64,000 nt of DNA from a virus. Positions 39,608-47,331 of this stretch are shown one piece after another. The notes beneath the pieces are model-generated. The model made no database searches. It was not told where the DNA came from and saw only the letters and a program-made list of their open reading frames with translations. The position numbers and the translations under genes are program-made. The stretch spans positions 1 through 64,000 of the IMG/VR virus record IMGVR_UViG_3300049215_000407; one strand, given 5' to 3'. Each line of letters starts with the position of its first letter. Within the stretch, counting starts at the first letter, position 1.

Positions 39608-39961
39608 GTGGCAAAAGACAAAGCGATCATCCGAAATCTGCAGGCTCGAAAAAGCGATCGGCTCCTTCGTGGAGTGATGGAAGGCAAGACGGTCATTTGC
39701 GCTTACGAGCCGCACCCGCCAGCCAAACGTCCCGCACGCACGCCGATCCATGAAGCCTTCGGGCGCGGTGAATCGGTCGACGGACATCTCGTCGTCACGA
39801 GCAAGAAGATCACGTTCATTCGCGGCGTCATCTACGTCACGTGTCCCGAGTGTGGCGATCAGCTCCCGCTCTACAAGGTGGGCCTTCGTCACATCGGCGG
39901 AGATCTCCGCAACCAGTCTCGTTGCATGAAGTGCCGCAAGCATGTGAAGAAGGCGGCATGA
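39608..39961 (+). CDS. Zinc-ribbon DNA-binding-like protein
   Basis: 117 residues from GTG; AAAAGGAG upstream. Basic start, then CPECGD and CMKC forming a zinc ribbon within a Lys/Arg-rich context. Overlaps the methyltransferase start. Confidence 0.5.
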   Translation: MAKDKAIIRNLQARKSDRLLRGVMEGKTVICAYEPHPPAKRPARTPIHEAFGRGESVDGHLVVTSKKITFIRGVIYVTCPECGDQLPLYKVGLRHIGGDLRNQSRCMKCRKHVKKAA

Positions 39962-40908
39962 GCAGCACCGAGCTTGTTCCCTCGAAGCAGTCGAAGGATC
40001 TGCTTCTCATCGAGCGGCTAGCGAGCGCGCTGGAGAAATGCGCTTCGGTGGACGAGATCAAAGACGTACGCGATCGGGCGATGGCCATCCAGCTCTACGC
40101 GCGAAAGAAAGCGGGTGGCCTTGCCGCTGCGCAGTCGGCCGGTCGTGTCGTTACCGAGGCGACTCTCAAGCTCGCCGAGCTCTATGCCGACGAGACCTCG
40201 ACCCAGAAGATAGCCCGACGTCTTGACCGCAAACAAGACATGCCGGGCAAGGTGGCAATCGCCCGCGCAGCCGAGATGGATCCTGCCGCCCTCTCTCGCC
40301 TCAAGCCACTCGTCGCGCTGGGGAAGGCTGACGTAAAGGCCGCGATGCGAGCCATCGAGGAGGCCGGCGAAGTCGTGACGCCAGCGGCGCTACTTCGTCA
40401 GGTGACGGCAACAAGCTCTTCCGACGACTACGATGGAGACGAGTGGTACACACCGCCCGATTTTTTGGATCGTGTGCGCTTGGTTCTCGGCGAGATCGAT
40501 CTCGATCCGGCGTCGAGCGCCTTTGCGCAAAAGACCGTTGGCGCAAAGCGCTTCTTCACCAAGAAGGACAATGGGCTCACGAAGTCATGGTCGGGCAACG
40601 TCTTCTGTAACCCGCCCTACTCGTCGCCGCTCATCTCGCAGTTCGCCGAGAAGTTCACCGCGTCGTCCGAAGGAAAGATGAACGCCGGGATCTTTCTCGT
40701 GAACAACACGACGGACACGGCGTGGTTTCAATCGCTTCTCAAGCGCTACTCCGTGTGCTTCACCGCGGGTCGCATCGCCTTCCTTACGCGCAGCGGCGAA
40801 CGAATGAATCAGACGAGGCAAGGACAAGCTGTCTTTTACTTCGGCCGGAAGAAGGCAGCCTTTCTCCAACATTTTGGAGAAATCGGGACCGTGGTGGGAG
40901 CGTTGTGA
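39958..40908 (+). CDS. Phage-type DNA N6-adenine methyltransferase
   Basis: 316 residues. The second half matches the phage Dam family: DEWYTPPDFLDRV (161-173), IDLDPASS, TKKDNGLTKSW, FCNPPYSSP with catalytic NPPY (218-221), and LVNNTTDTAWF. It should transfer a methyl group from AdoMet to adenine, protecting phage DNA or marking it. The N-terminal 150 residues are helical with KVAIARAAEMDPAALSRL, a helix-turn-helix-like stretch. The dyad element copy at 40217-40242 is inside this gene. Confidence 0.85.
   Translation: MSSTELVPSKQSKDLLLIERLASALEKCASVDEIKDVRDRAMAIQLYARKKAGGLAAAQSAGRVVTEATLKLAELYADETSTQKIARRLDRKQDMPGKVAIARAAEMDPAALSRLKPLVALGKADVKAAMRAIEEAGEVVTPAALLRQVTATSSSDDYDGDEWYTPPDFLDRVRLVLGEIDLDPASSAFAQKTVGAKRFFTKKDNGLTKSWSGNVFCNPPYSSPLISQFAEKFTASSEGKMNAGIFLVNNTTDTAWFQSLLKRYSVCFTAGRIAFLTRSGERMNQTRQGQAVFYFGRKKAAFLQHFGEIGTVVGAL
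40217..40242. repeat. 26-bp dyad element, copy 2
   Basis: GACGTCTTG and CAAGACATG flank ACCGCAAA, identical at the core to the 7047 copy but here translated as part of the methyltransferase (RRLDRKQDM). Confidence 0.6.
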
Positions 40909-42194
40909 TGAACGAAGAAAAAGCAGCCCCTTTGCCCGTCGACGGACGCGAGATCGTCGACCCGAAAGACATGAAGCGGCACCTGGAGCTGATCTCGCAC
41001 TCCGAAATCCAGTGTCACCAACGCTGTCCTCGGGAGCATCACTACCGCTATCGGCTGCGGCGGCGTCCCGTCGTCGAAGAAGCTCCCCTGGTGTTTGGGA
41101 AGCTCGTCGACGAGAGCTTGCAGGCTTGGTGGGAAGCGGGACCCCTTCACGGGCGCACGGCGATGCTCGGGAAGCTCGATCTGCTCGTGCTCGAAGAGAG
41201 AGCGCGCATCATGAAGGGCGGCAAGCCGCGCTTCGATGATTTCGAGGTCGTGAAGGCGCGCGCGTTGTTGATTGGGTACGACGCACGGTGGGCGAACGAG
41301 CCGTACGAAGTGATCCGCGTGCAGCCGATGTTCGTCACGCCGGTGTTCAACCCAGACACCGGCCGGCCGTCCAACACGTTCGAGCTCGGCGGCAAGCTCG
41401 ACGTACTCGTGCGCGATGTGCGCACGGGGGAAGTTGCGATCGTTGAAACGAAGACCACGAGCGACGACATCTCGATGACGTCGAGCTACTGGCACACCGT
41501 CTCGGCGACCGACCCGCAGGTGAGCACCTACTACAAGGGCGCACGCGCAATCCTCGAAGGCATGGGCATCAAGGAAGAGCCCGCGCGCTGCGTGTACGAC
41601 GTGATCCGCAAGCCCACGATCAAGCCCTACCGGGCCACACCCGTGGAGTCGCGCAAGTTTACGGAGCCGAAGAAGAAGAAGTGTCCCGAGTGCAGGAAGA
41701 AGAAGGCGATCGCTGCGCCGCATACCTTCGAGGTGAAGAACGGCGAACACGTTTTCAAAGAAACGTTCGACATGATTCCTGGCATGACGCTTTTTCGAGA
41801 GGACACGCGAGAGGTTTTGGAGGTCACGTGTCTCGATGGCGAGATCGTCACAGATCCGGGGGGCAAGCTCTACGCGAACCTTCGCGATCGCGACGAGACG
41901 CCGGAGGAGTTCTACGTGCGGCTCCTTACGGACATCAAGGAGCGTCCGGAATTTTACTACGCGCGCGGCGATGTGGTGCGGCTCGAACAGGACGAGATCG
42001 AGCACTCGCACGATCTCTGGCACACCGCGCGGATCATGCGCGAGATGCAACTTGCCAAGAGAGCGCCGCGTCACCTCGGGCAGTGCAAGCGCTTCGGGCG
42101 GTTCTGTAACTACTTCCCGGTGTGCTCGCACCTCACCACGATCGAGAGCTTTCCGATCGCCGAGGACAAGCACGAGGAGCTCAAGGAGATCTGA
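40908..42194 (+). CDS. Cas4/RecB-like nuclease with iron-sulphur cluster
   Basis: 428 residues, TGATG overlap. PD-(D/E)xK core: GGKLDVLVRD (Asp165), VAIVETKTT (Glu180-x-Lys182). Cys36 and Cys40 (CHQRCPREHHYRYR) together with C-terminal CKRFGRFCNYFPVC give the four cysteines that hold a 4Fe-4S cluster in Cas4/AddB-type nucleases. An extra CPECRKKK knuckle sits mid-protein. These enzymes trim DNA ends for recombination. Neighbours (Sak4-like ATPase, DUF669-like protein) fit a recombination module. Confidence 0.8.
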   Translation: MNEEKAAPLPVDGREIVDPKDMKRHLELISHSEIQCHQRCPREHHYRYRLRRRPVVEEAPLVFGKLVDESLQAWWEAGPLHGRTAMLGKLDLLVLEERARIMKGGKPRFDDFEVVKARALLIGYDARWANEPYEVIRVQPMFVTPVFNPDTGRPSNTFELGGKLDVLVRDVRTGEVAIVETKTTSDDISMTSSYWHTVSATDPQVSTYYKGARAILEGMGIKEEPARCVYDVIRKPTIKPYRATPVESRKFTEPKKKKCPECRKKKAIAAPHTFEVKNGEHVFKETFDMIPGMTLFREDTREVLEVTCLDGEIVTDPGGKLYANLRDRDETPEEFYVRLLTDIKERPEFYYARGDVVRLEQDEIEHSHDLWHTARIMREMQLAKRAPRHLGQCKRFGRFCNYFPVCSHLTTIESFPIAEDKHEELKEI

Positions 42195-42424
42195 TGTCCA
42201 AGGATCCCCCGGTTTACGCTGCAACTTCTGGAGCCGGCGTCGCGGCGTGTCTCGACGACATGGCCGCAAAGCTCGGACGCAAGGTCCGCGTCTACGTGAT
42301 CGGCTACAAGGATCGCTCGAAAGAGGAGACAACGCGGCTCATCAAGTCCGCGGACATCAGCGTGATGTTCGACGCGTGGGAAGCGCTCGACGATCGCTCT
42401 CGCTACGAATGGGTGAACAAATGA
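42194..42424 (+). CDS. Small hypothetical protein
   Basis: 76 residues, TGATG overlap. Rossmann-like phrasing (KVRVYVIGYKDRS) in a beta-alpha fold; no catalytic site seen. Function unknown. Confidence 0.5.
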   Translation: MSKDPPVYAATSGAGVAACLDDMAAKLGRKVRVYVIGYKDRSKEETTRLIKSADISVMFDAWEALDDRSRYEWVNK

Positions 42425-42936
42425 AGCGAACGCCGTCGCCTCAAGAAACGAAGATCATCAACACGCACGTTGCGGCGATCCTCGAAGAGCTCAACGCGGC
42501 CGGGATCTACTCGAACGCTGTCCTCGCGTTCGTCGCACTCGACGGATGGGACTATCACCTCGCGACGATGATCGGGCGCGAGCTTGAGGGTCCAGCCGAA
42601 GAGGGAATCGAAGCGCTCATGAAGTACGCGCACGATGAGATCGGTCGCCAGCTTGCCGGAGGAGAAGAGCCCGCGGCCGGGGATCGCGCGCCCGATGAAC
42701 GCATCACTGTCACCGAGTCGATGGGCTGGAGGCAGCGTCTCGAACAGATTCGCGGGATCCCGCGTGACGGTGTAGAGCGCATTTCGATCAGCGTGAGAAT
42801 GCTCGAAGACGTGGTTGCGGCGCTCGATCACATGAAGAAGCTCGAAGAGGGTATTCGAGAGTGCGAAGGCGACGGCGGATGCCGCGCTGCGAAGTTTGTA
42901 GAGGAAGAGAAGACGCAGCGCCCGCTCGCGAACTAG
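42421..42936 (+). CDS. Helical hypothetical protein
   Basis: 171 residues, ATGA overlap. Helical throughout with coiled-coil-like ends; acidic. Followed by a short AT-rich gap with a run of nine T before the next gene. Confidence 0.5.
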   Translation: MKRTPSPQETKIINTHVAAILEELNAAGIYSNAVLAFVALDGWDYHLATMIGRELEGPAEEGIEALMKYAHDEIGRQLAGGEEPAAGDRAPDERITVTESMGWRQRLEQIRGIPRDGVERISISVRMLEDVVAALDHMKKLEEGIRECEGDGGCRAAKFVEEEKTQRPLAN

Positions 42937-42977
42937 ATTTTTTTTTGTGAATTGTGTGAAACCGAAGGAGTGAAAAC

Positions 42978-43967
42978 ATGACTCAGCAAACCGTGAACTA
43001 CGATGCGGTCCTCGCGACCGGATCGAAACAAAAGATGAAGCGCCCACCGATCACGTTCCTCTACGGAGAGAAGAAGATCGGCAAGACCACGTTCGGGGCA
43101 GCGGCTCCGAAGCCCGCGTTCCTTTGCGGGGAGGACGGCGCGCACGCGATCGCCGATGTGCGCTTCCCCGGTGAGGGACAAATCGCAGCGTGGCCGGAGC
43201 TCCTCAACTACACGAAGGCGCTCGCGTACGGAAAGCACGACCATCAAACGATCGTCGCCGATACAATCGGTCCTCTTTGTTCGCTCTGCCTCGATCACAC
43301 GGTCGCCGCATCGAAGGCGGCGTCGTGGGAGAAAATGGGCTGGGGCAAGGAAGAAGATCTCGTTCGCGAGTGGCGGGTGTGGCTCTCTCTTCTGGAGCAC
43401 TGCCGCAACAAGCGCAACATGGGCATCATTCTTCTCGCGCACGCCACGCAAGCCGGCGTCCAGGATTCGCAGCTCGGCGAAAAATACTACGTGTGGCAGG
43501 GCGACATGCAGCGCTCGATCTGGAACTTCACGTCGAACTGGGCCGACATCGTGCTCTACGTCGCGAAGGAGCGTGCGCTTTTGGGTTTGGGAGACGACGA
43601 GCGCGCTCGCGCCATGGTGAAGGACACGCATTGGGTGTACTCCACACAAACGTCCGAGCACTACGGCTTCGAGGCTGGCGTGCGCGGCGGCTACTGGCTC
43701 CCGCCGAAGTTCAAGCTCGAACTGTCGAATCCGTACAAGGCGTTCGCAGACGCGATCTCCGACACGCCCGTTGCGGTGCGCGCGCGAATCCTGGAGCTTG
43801 GCAAGTCTCTACCCAAGGGCGGCGATGCCACCGTGCTGAATCTCCTCGCGTGGGCAACCCCATCGAGCCTCGGGACGCTCGGCGACAACATGACTGCGCT
43901 TCGTGCGCTCGAAGTGCGCATGCAAGAAGAGCTCGCGAAGCACGGACAGCCGCGGGCGGCGACGTGA
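42978..43967 (+). CDS. Sak4-like recombination ATPase
   Basis: 329 residues; AAGGAG upstream. P-loop GEKKIGKTT (30-38), Walker B-like HQTIVADTIG, RDTHWVYST-type lid. This matches the phage nucleotide-binding (Sak4/AAA_24) group of RecA-like single-strand annealing helpers. It should promote strand pairing together with a ssDNA-binding partner, probably the product at 44615. Confidence 0.8.
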   Translation: MTQQTVNYDAVLATGSKQKMKRPPITFLYGEKKIGKTTFGAAAPKPAFLCGEDGAHAIADVRFPGEGQIAAWPELLNYTKALAYGKHDHQTIVADTIGPLCSLCLDHTVAASKAASWEKMGWGKEEDLVREWRVWLSLLEHCRNKRNMGIILLAHATQAGVQDSQLGEKYYVWQGDMQRSIWNFTSNWADIVLYVAKERALLGLGDDERARAMVKDTHWVYSTQTSEHYGFEAGVRGGYWLPPKFKLELSNPYKAFADAISDTPVAVRARILELGKSLPKGGDATVLNLLAWATPSSLGTLGDNMTALRALEVRMQEELAKHGQPRAAT

Positions 43968-44563
43968 GAATCAACGTCTATGCGGAGGAGATGACCGATC
44001 GCGTCGAGATCATCTCCAAAGAGATCGAGGGCCAGAAGTTCACGGGCCTTCGCATCTACCTGGAGCTCCCCGTGACGGTGCTCGTGTGCAACGCATGCGG
44101 CGCTATCGAACCGACGACCACGATCAAACGGTTGATGACCGATCATGCCGCTCCAACGCCGATAGGTTCCTTGGAGAATTGCAGGGACACGCCGGACGGC
44201 GTGCATCGCTTCCGGCCGCGCCAGCTCTCGGGACCCTTTCAACATGGACCCGGCGACGATGACTCCGCAGCCGTCACGTTCTGGGGTAAGCGCGATTTGC
44301 GTGAGGTGCTCGACGTCGCGATGGCGAAGCTCGACGAGCACTACGAACCTCGCAAGGTGACCAAGACCGTCGAGCTGGAGCTTCCCGAAGAGGATCGGCA
44401 AATGGTCTTGCTTGCCCTCGCGGTGCTCTCGCTCGAATCTCCGGGATTCGATCACGCGCTCAACGAGATCGCGAAGCGCATCGACAACGTGGAGAGCGAT
44501 CGCGCGCTCATGTACGACGTGTTTCGTGCGACGCGACGGAAGGATGTGCCGCCGCCGTTCTAG
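43964..44563 (+). CDS. Hypothetical protein of recombination operon
   Basis: 199 residues from GTG, overlapping the previous stop. N-terminal strands with CNAC, a linker, then helical end (MVLLALAVLSLESPGFDHAL). Zinc or nucleic-acid interaction is possible. Function unknown. Confidence 0.5.
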   Translation: MRINVYAEEMTDRVEIISKEIEGQKFTGLRIYLELPVTVLVCNACGAIEPTTTIKRLMTDHAAPTPIGSLENCRDTPDGVHRFRPRQLSGPFQHGPGDDDSAAVTFWGKRDLREVLDVAMAKLDEHYEPRKVTKTVELELPEEDRQMVLLALAVLSLESPGFDHALNEIAKRIDNVESDRALMYDVFRATRRKDVPPPF

Positions 44564-44614
44564 GATGTTTGTTTGTGTATTTGTTGACTGAAACCAAAGA
44601 AAGAGAAGTGGATC

Positions 44615-45295
44615 ATGCCGAGTGGTGACAATTTCTGGGGACGTGTCGTGAAAGAGGAATCGGGACTTCGCGAGAGCAAGGACAAGCACACGCCGTTCTT
44701 CGGTTTGCTGTTCGAGATCACGCGGGGCGAGTTCATCGACGCCGAAGGCAAAAGGCAGTCTGTCGTGGGCAAGCGCTACAGCTACGACGGGTGGCTCACG
44801 CCGGACGCTCAAGAGCGCACGCTGCAGTCGCTCATCTACTGCGGTCTCGACGTCCGCAACGGAGCGACGCTGCAAAATCCGATCGGGATCGACAAGAACG
44901 AGGTGCCGCTCACGCTCGAAGAAGAGAGCTGGCAAGACGTGAACGACGGAAACAAGTGGAAGAAGCGCACGCGCATCGCGTGGGTGAACGATCCCGCACG
45001 TGCCGCATCGATTCACGCGCGCATGGCCGAAGCCGAGGCGACGTCGTTCTCGCAGAAGATGCAAGGCGAGCTCGAAGCCACCTTCGCGAAGCTGCAAGGA
45101 TCGAGATCGGGAGGTGCGAAGCCTCAAGGTGCGCCGGGCAGCTTCGACTTCGGAGCGAACGCTCCGGTGTCGCCGCCCTCGGGCGCTCCGCCCGCAGCCG
45201 TTCCTGGAGGGCAAGCCGCTCCGGCAGATCCTCCGGCACCCCCTGCGCCACCGCCGCCGCAAGTCACGCAACCGGACGCGGCAGCGAAATACTGA
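44615..45295 (+). CDS. DUF669-like ssDNA-binding protein
   Basis: 226 residues; AAAGAGAAG upstream. An OB-fold-like first half (TPFFGLLFEITRGEFI, YSYDGWLTPDAQERTLQSL) followed by a low-complexity tail rich in Pro, Ala and Gly, the layout of phage ssDNA-binding proteins of the DUF669 type, which pair with Sak4. Tail ends DAAAKY rather than the acidic tip of SSB. Confidence 0.65.
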   Translation: MPSGDNFWGRVVKEESGLRESKDKHTPFFGLLFEITRGEFIDAEGKRQSVVGKRYSYDGWLTPDAQERTLQSLIYCGLDVRNGATLQNPIGIDKNEVPLTLEEESWQDVNDGNKWKKRTRIAWVNDPARAASIHARMAEAEATSFSQKMQGELEATFAKLQGSRSGGAKPQGAPGSFDFGANAPVSPPSGAPPAAVPGGQAAPADPPAPPAPPPPQVTQPDAAAKY

Positions 45296-45299
45296 GCGC

Positions 45300-45500
45300 G
45301 TGAGGTACACGGTGTTCTCTTGGGACGGGACAGAGATCGACACGATCTTCTGTCTCGCCCCAGGGGGCGCTGCGAAGCTCGCCGTCGAAGAACGGGGCTT
45401 CCGACCGGGGTTGATTGTCGTAGTGGATGAATTCGGCGCGCGCACGCTTTGGGAAGTGCATGCAACGCGGCTCGTGTTCGCGAATGAGGTAAGGCCGTGA
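45300..45500 (+). CDS. Small beta-rich protein
   Basis: 66 residues from GTG, five bases after the previous stop. Short strands with WDGTEIDTIF and PGLIVVVDEFGA. Function unknown; overlaps the next start. Confidence 0.45.
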   Translation: MRYTVFSWDGTEIDTIFCLAPGGAAKLAVEERGFRPGLIVVVDEFGARTLWEVHATRLVFANEVRP

Positions 45501-45760
45501 GTGCAAAGAAGGAAAAGAAGAAAACGCATTCGGTCGCTGAGCGATGCGATTGCAAAGCCAACCGTGAACGCGCTGCAGAGCACCTCGCGGATCTGGTGCG
45601 CGAGAGCGTTGATCCGCACGACTCGGGGCACTCCGATGTTGTCATCGTGCTCGTCAATCACACGGGCTCGTCGCTCATCGGCAACGTGAATGGGGTCCAA
45701 GCCAAGATCGATCTTCTTCGCGAGGTGTGCAGTGAATGGGAGAAGGGTCCAATCCAATGA
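45497..45760 (+). CDS. Small hypothetical protein
   Basis: 87 residues from GTG. Basic Lys-rich start, CDCK, then VVIVLVNHTGSSLIGN. No family recognised. Confidence 0.45.
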   Translation: MSAKKEKKKTHSVAERCDCKANRERAAEHLADLVRESVDPHDSGHSDVVIVLVNHTGSSLIGNVNGVQAKIDLLREVCSEWEKGPIQ

Positions 45761-46170
45761 GTGACGTACCGAAGGATCGCAATCTCACGGGAATGGGTCG
45801 AGCCGAGCTCGAAAGATTGCTTTGGCAGGTGGCTCACGAGCGCGACACGTACCGTGAGACGTGCAAGAACGCGCAAGAGAACGGCACGAACCTCTGGAAC
45901 AAAGTCGTGCGCGTGAAGAACCTCCTTCGCGTTGCGCAGCCGTACCTCGAAGAAGACAACGCGCGATGCCCGGATGAACTGGAGCTCGCCGCGCTCTGCA
46001 ACGAGATCGAAAAAGAAATCGGCTCGCTCGAAGACAATACGACCGAGGAAGAGGGGCGCATGGTTGCCGAGCGCCTCGGGATCGACATGGAGAAGTGGGC
46101 CGCGGAGCTGCGCGCCAAGGTTGACGCGGCGGACAAAAAAGAAGGAGAGAACGATGGGATCGAAAAATAA
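45757..46170 (+). CDS. Coiled-coil hypothetical protein
   Basis: 137 residues, ATGA overlap. Long charged helices (LERLLWQVAHERDTYRE, LCNEIEKEIGSLED). The end overlaps the next gene by 17 bases. Function unknown. Confidence 0.5.
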   Translation: MSDVPKDRNLTGMGRAELERLLWQVAHERDTYRETCKNAQENGTNLWNKVVRVKNLLRVAQPYLEEDNARCPDELELAALCNEIEKEIGSLEDNTTEEEGRMVAERLGIDMEKWAAELRAKVDAADKKEGENDGIEK

Positions 46171-46372
46171 GCCTGGAAAGTGGGACTGCTACGCCAACGC
46201 GATGGTCGACGAAGAGTATTTTGTTCTCCTCGCGCGCGACAAACACGCACCTGCTCTCGTGCGTGCGTGGGCGGATGCTCGTGAAGCGGACGGTGAGGAC
46301 CCGGCGAAAGTCGCCGAGGCTCGTGCGTGCGCCGACAAGATGGAAGCGTGGCGAAAGGCGAACCGATCATGA
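46154..46372 (+). CDS. Small hypothetical protein
   Basis: 72 residues; GAAGGAGAG site before ATG. Acidic helices with WDCYANAMVDEEYF; no family recognised. Confidence 0.5.
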   Translation: MGSKNKPGKWDCYANAMVDEEYFVLLARDKHAPALVRAWADAREADGEDPAKVAEARACADKMEAWRKANRS

Positions 46373-46560
46373 GCGCTCGCAAAATCATCCAGATTGCAAC
46401 GTCGTCGTCGAGCTCGGCGGATGGCGACGAGATCGAAAACCTCTACGCCTTGTGCGACGACGGAACGTTCTGGGCCTGGGACTACAAGGAGAGGGTGTGG
46501 GCAGAGATGGAGAATGTTCCTCAGCCAAGGGGAGGCAAGGAAGGCAAAGATAGGAAATGA
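46369..46560 (+). CDS. Small hypothetical protein
   Basis: 63 residues, ATGA overlap. Beta-hairpin-like aromatic middle (LYALCDDGTFWAWDYKERVW), as in RCC1/propeller-like single blades, Gly/Lys-rich end. Function unknown. Confidence 0.45.
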   Translation: MSARKIIQIATSSSSSADGDEIENLYALCDDGTFWAWDYKERVWAEMENVPQPRGGKEGKDRK

Positions 46561-46754
46561 TCGCTCCCCCGGAAAGCCAACGACGGATGAAGCAACCAAT
46601 GGCTCCGGTTCGCTGCGACGTGAGCGAATGCAAGAGCACGTGGATCATCGTGATCTACATCCGGGACGGGAAAGCCGTGAAGCACTCCGTCAAGTTGTGC
46701 GCGACGCACTACAAAGAATTCAAAGCGGGAAAATCTCCAACACTGCGAGGGTGA
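46557..46754 (+). CDS. Small zinc-binding protein
   Basis: 65 residues, ATGA overlap. RCDVSECKSTW and LCATHY give three Cys and a His that could bind zinc; strands between. Function unknown. Confidence 0.45.
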   Translation: MIAPPESQRRMKQPMAPVRCDVSECKSTWIIVIYIRDGKAVKHSVKLCATHYKEFKAGKSPTLRG

Positions 46755-46755
46755 C

Positions 46756-46935
46756 GTGGCAAAATTTTCTCTCAGCATCAAAGCAACGATTCACGCGAAG
46801 AGCGACGCCGAGGCGGCAGCGCTTCAAAAGAAAGTCGACGCGCTCCTCACCAAACACGCACGGAGTCTTCTCGCCGTCGAGGGCGTCGTGCTCGACAAGA
46901 TCTCTGTCGATCCGAAAGTCACGAGGGAACCGTGA
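46756..46935 (+). CDS. 59-residue beta-alpha protein
   Basis: Found by reading; just below usual cut-offs. GTG start right after the previous stop, TGA overlapping the next GTG. A strand (KFSLSIKATIHA), helix, then VVLDKISVDPK: the same fold plan as the next gene, so likely a diverged duplicate. Confidence 0.5.
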   Translation: MAKFSLSIKATIHAKSDAEAAALQKKVDALLTKHARSLLAVEGVVLDKISVDPKVTREP

Positions 46936-47150
46936 GCGACACGCAATACGTTCGGCTCTCTGTCGTGCTGGAAGTTCCGGCGAAAGATGCGAAGGCCGCG
47001 AACGATCTTCTTGGCCTCGTTCTTGAAAAGTTTTTCCGCGTCAATGCGCTGGAAACCCAGCACTACGATGCGCCCGCCGAAGCAATGCGGGATTACGACA
47101 TCGCGGTGCACGCGGTGGTGTCTGAGACAAACAAAAGGCACAAATCATGA
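46932..47150 (+). CDS. Small beta-alpha protein
   Basis: 72 residues from GTG. Strand (YVRLSVVLEVPA), a helix with AKAANDLLGLVLEKF and an end strand (DIAVHAVVSET). Function unknown. Confidence 0.45.
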   Translation: MSDTQYVRLSVVLEVPAKDAKAANDLLGLVLEKFFRVNALETQHYDAPAEAMRDYDIAVHAVVSETNKRHKS

Positions 47151-47320
47151 GCAAGCTGATCGCGAAGTTCCCGAACGAAGTTCCCGGTCGAGGCCAAGCG
47201 CACATTTCGATTTCGATGGGCGGCGTGGAGATCGATTGGTCGCTGTCCGAACGGTGGGAGTGGAGCTTCTCGGGCAGGCTGTCTCGTGAGGTAGTTCTCG
47301 GGGGGTTGAGCTTCGACTAG
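47147..47320 (+). CDS. 57-residue beta-rich protein
   Basis: Found by reading. ATG overlaps the previous stop. Short strands (HISISMGGVEIDW, WEWSFSG). Its stop codon TAG is the first half of the -10 box of the next gene. Confidence 0.45.
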   Translation: MSKLIAKFPNEVPGRGQAHISISMGGVEIDWSLSERWEWSFSGRLSREVVLGGLSFD

Positions 47321-47323
47321 ACT
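47318..47323 (+). promoter_or_regulatory. Putative -10 box of a leaderless promoter
   Basis: TAGACT, eight bases before ATG 47332, and no ribosome-binding site. Confidence 0.5.
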
Positions 47324-47331
47324 CACTCTCG

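Noticed and set aside
43691-45757. 688-residue leftward ORF
   Set aside because: Antisense to clear recombination genes and made of Arg/Leu-rich low-information sequence.
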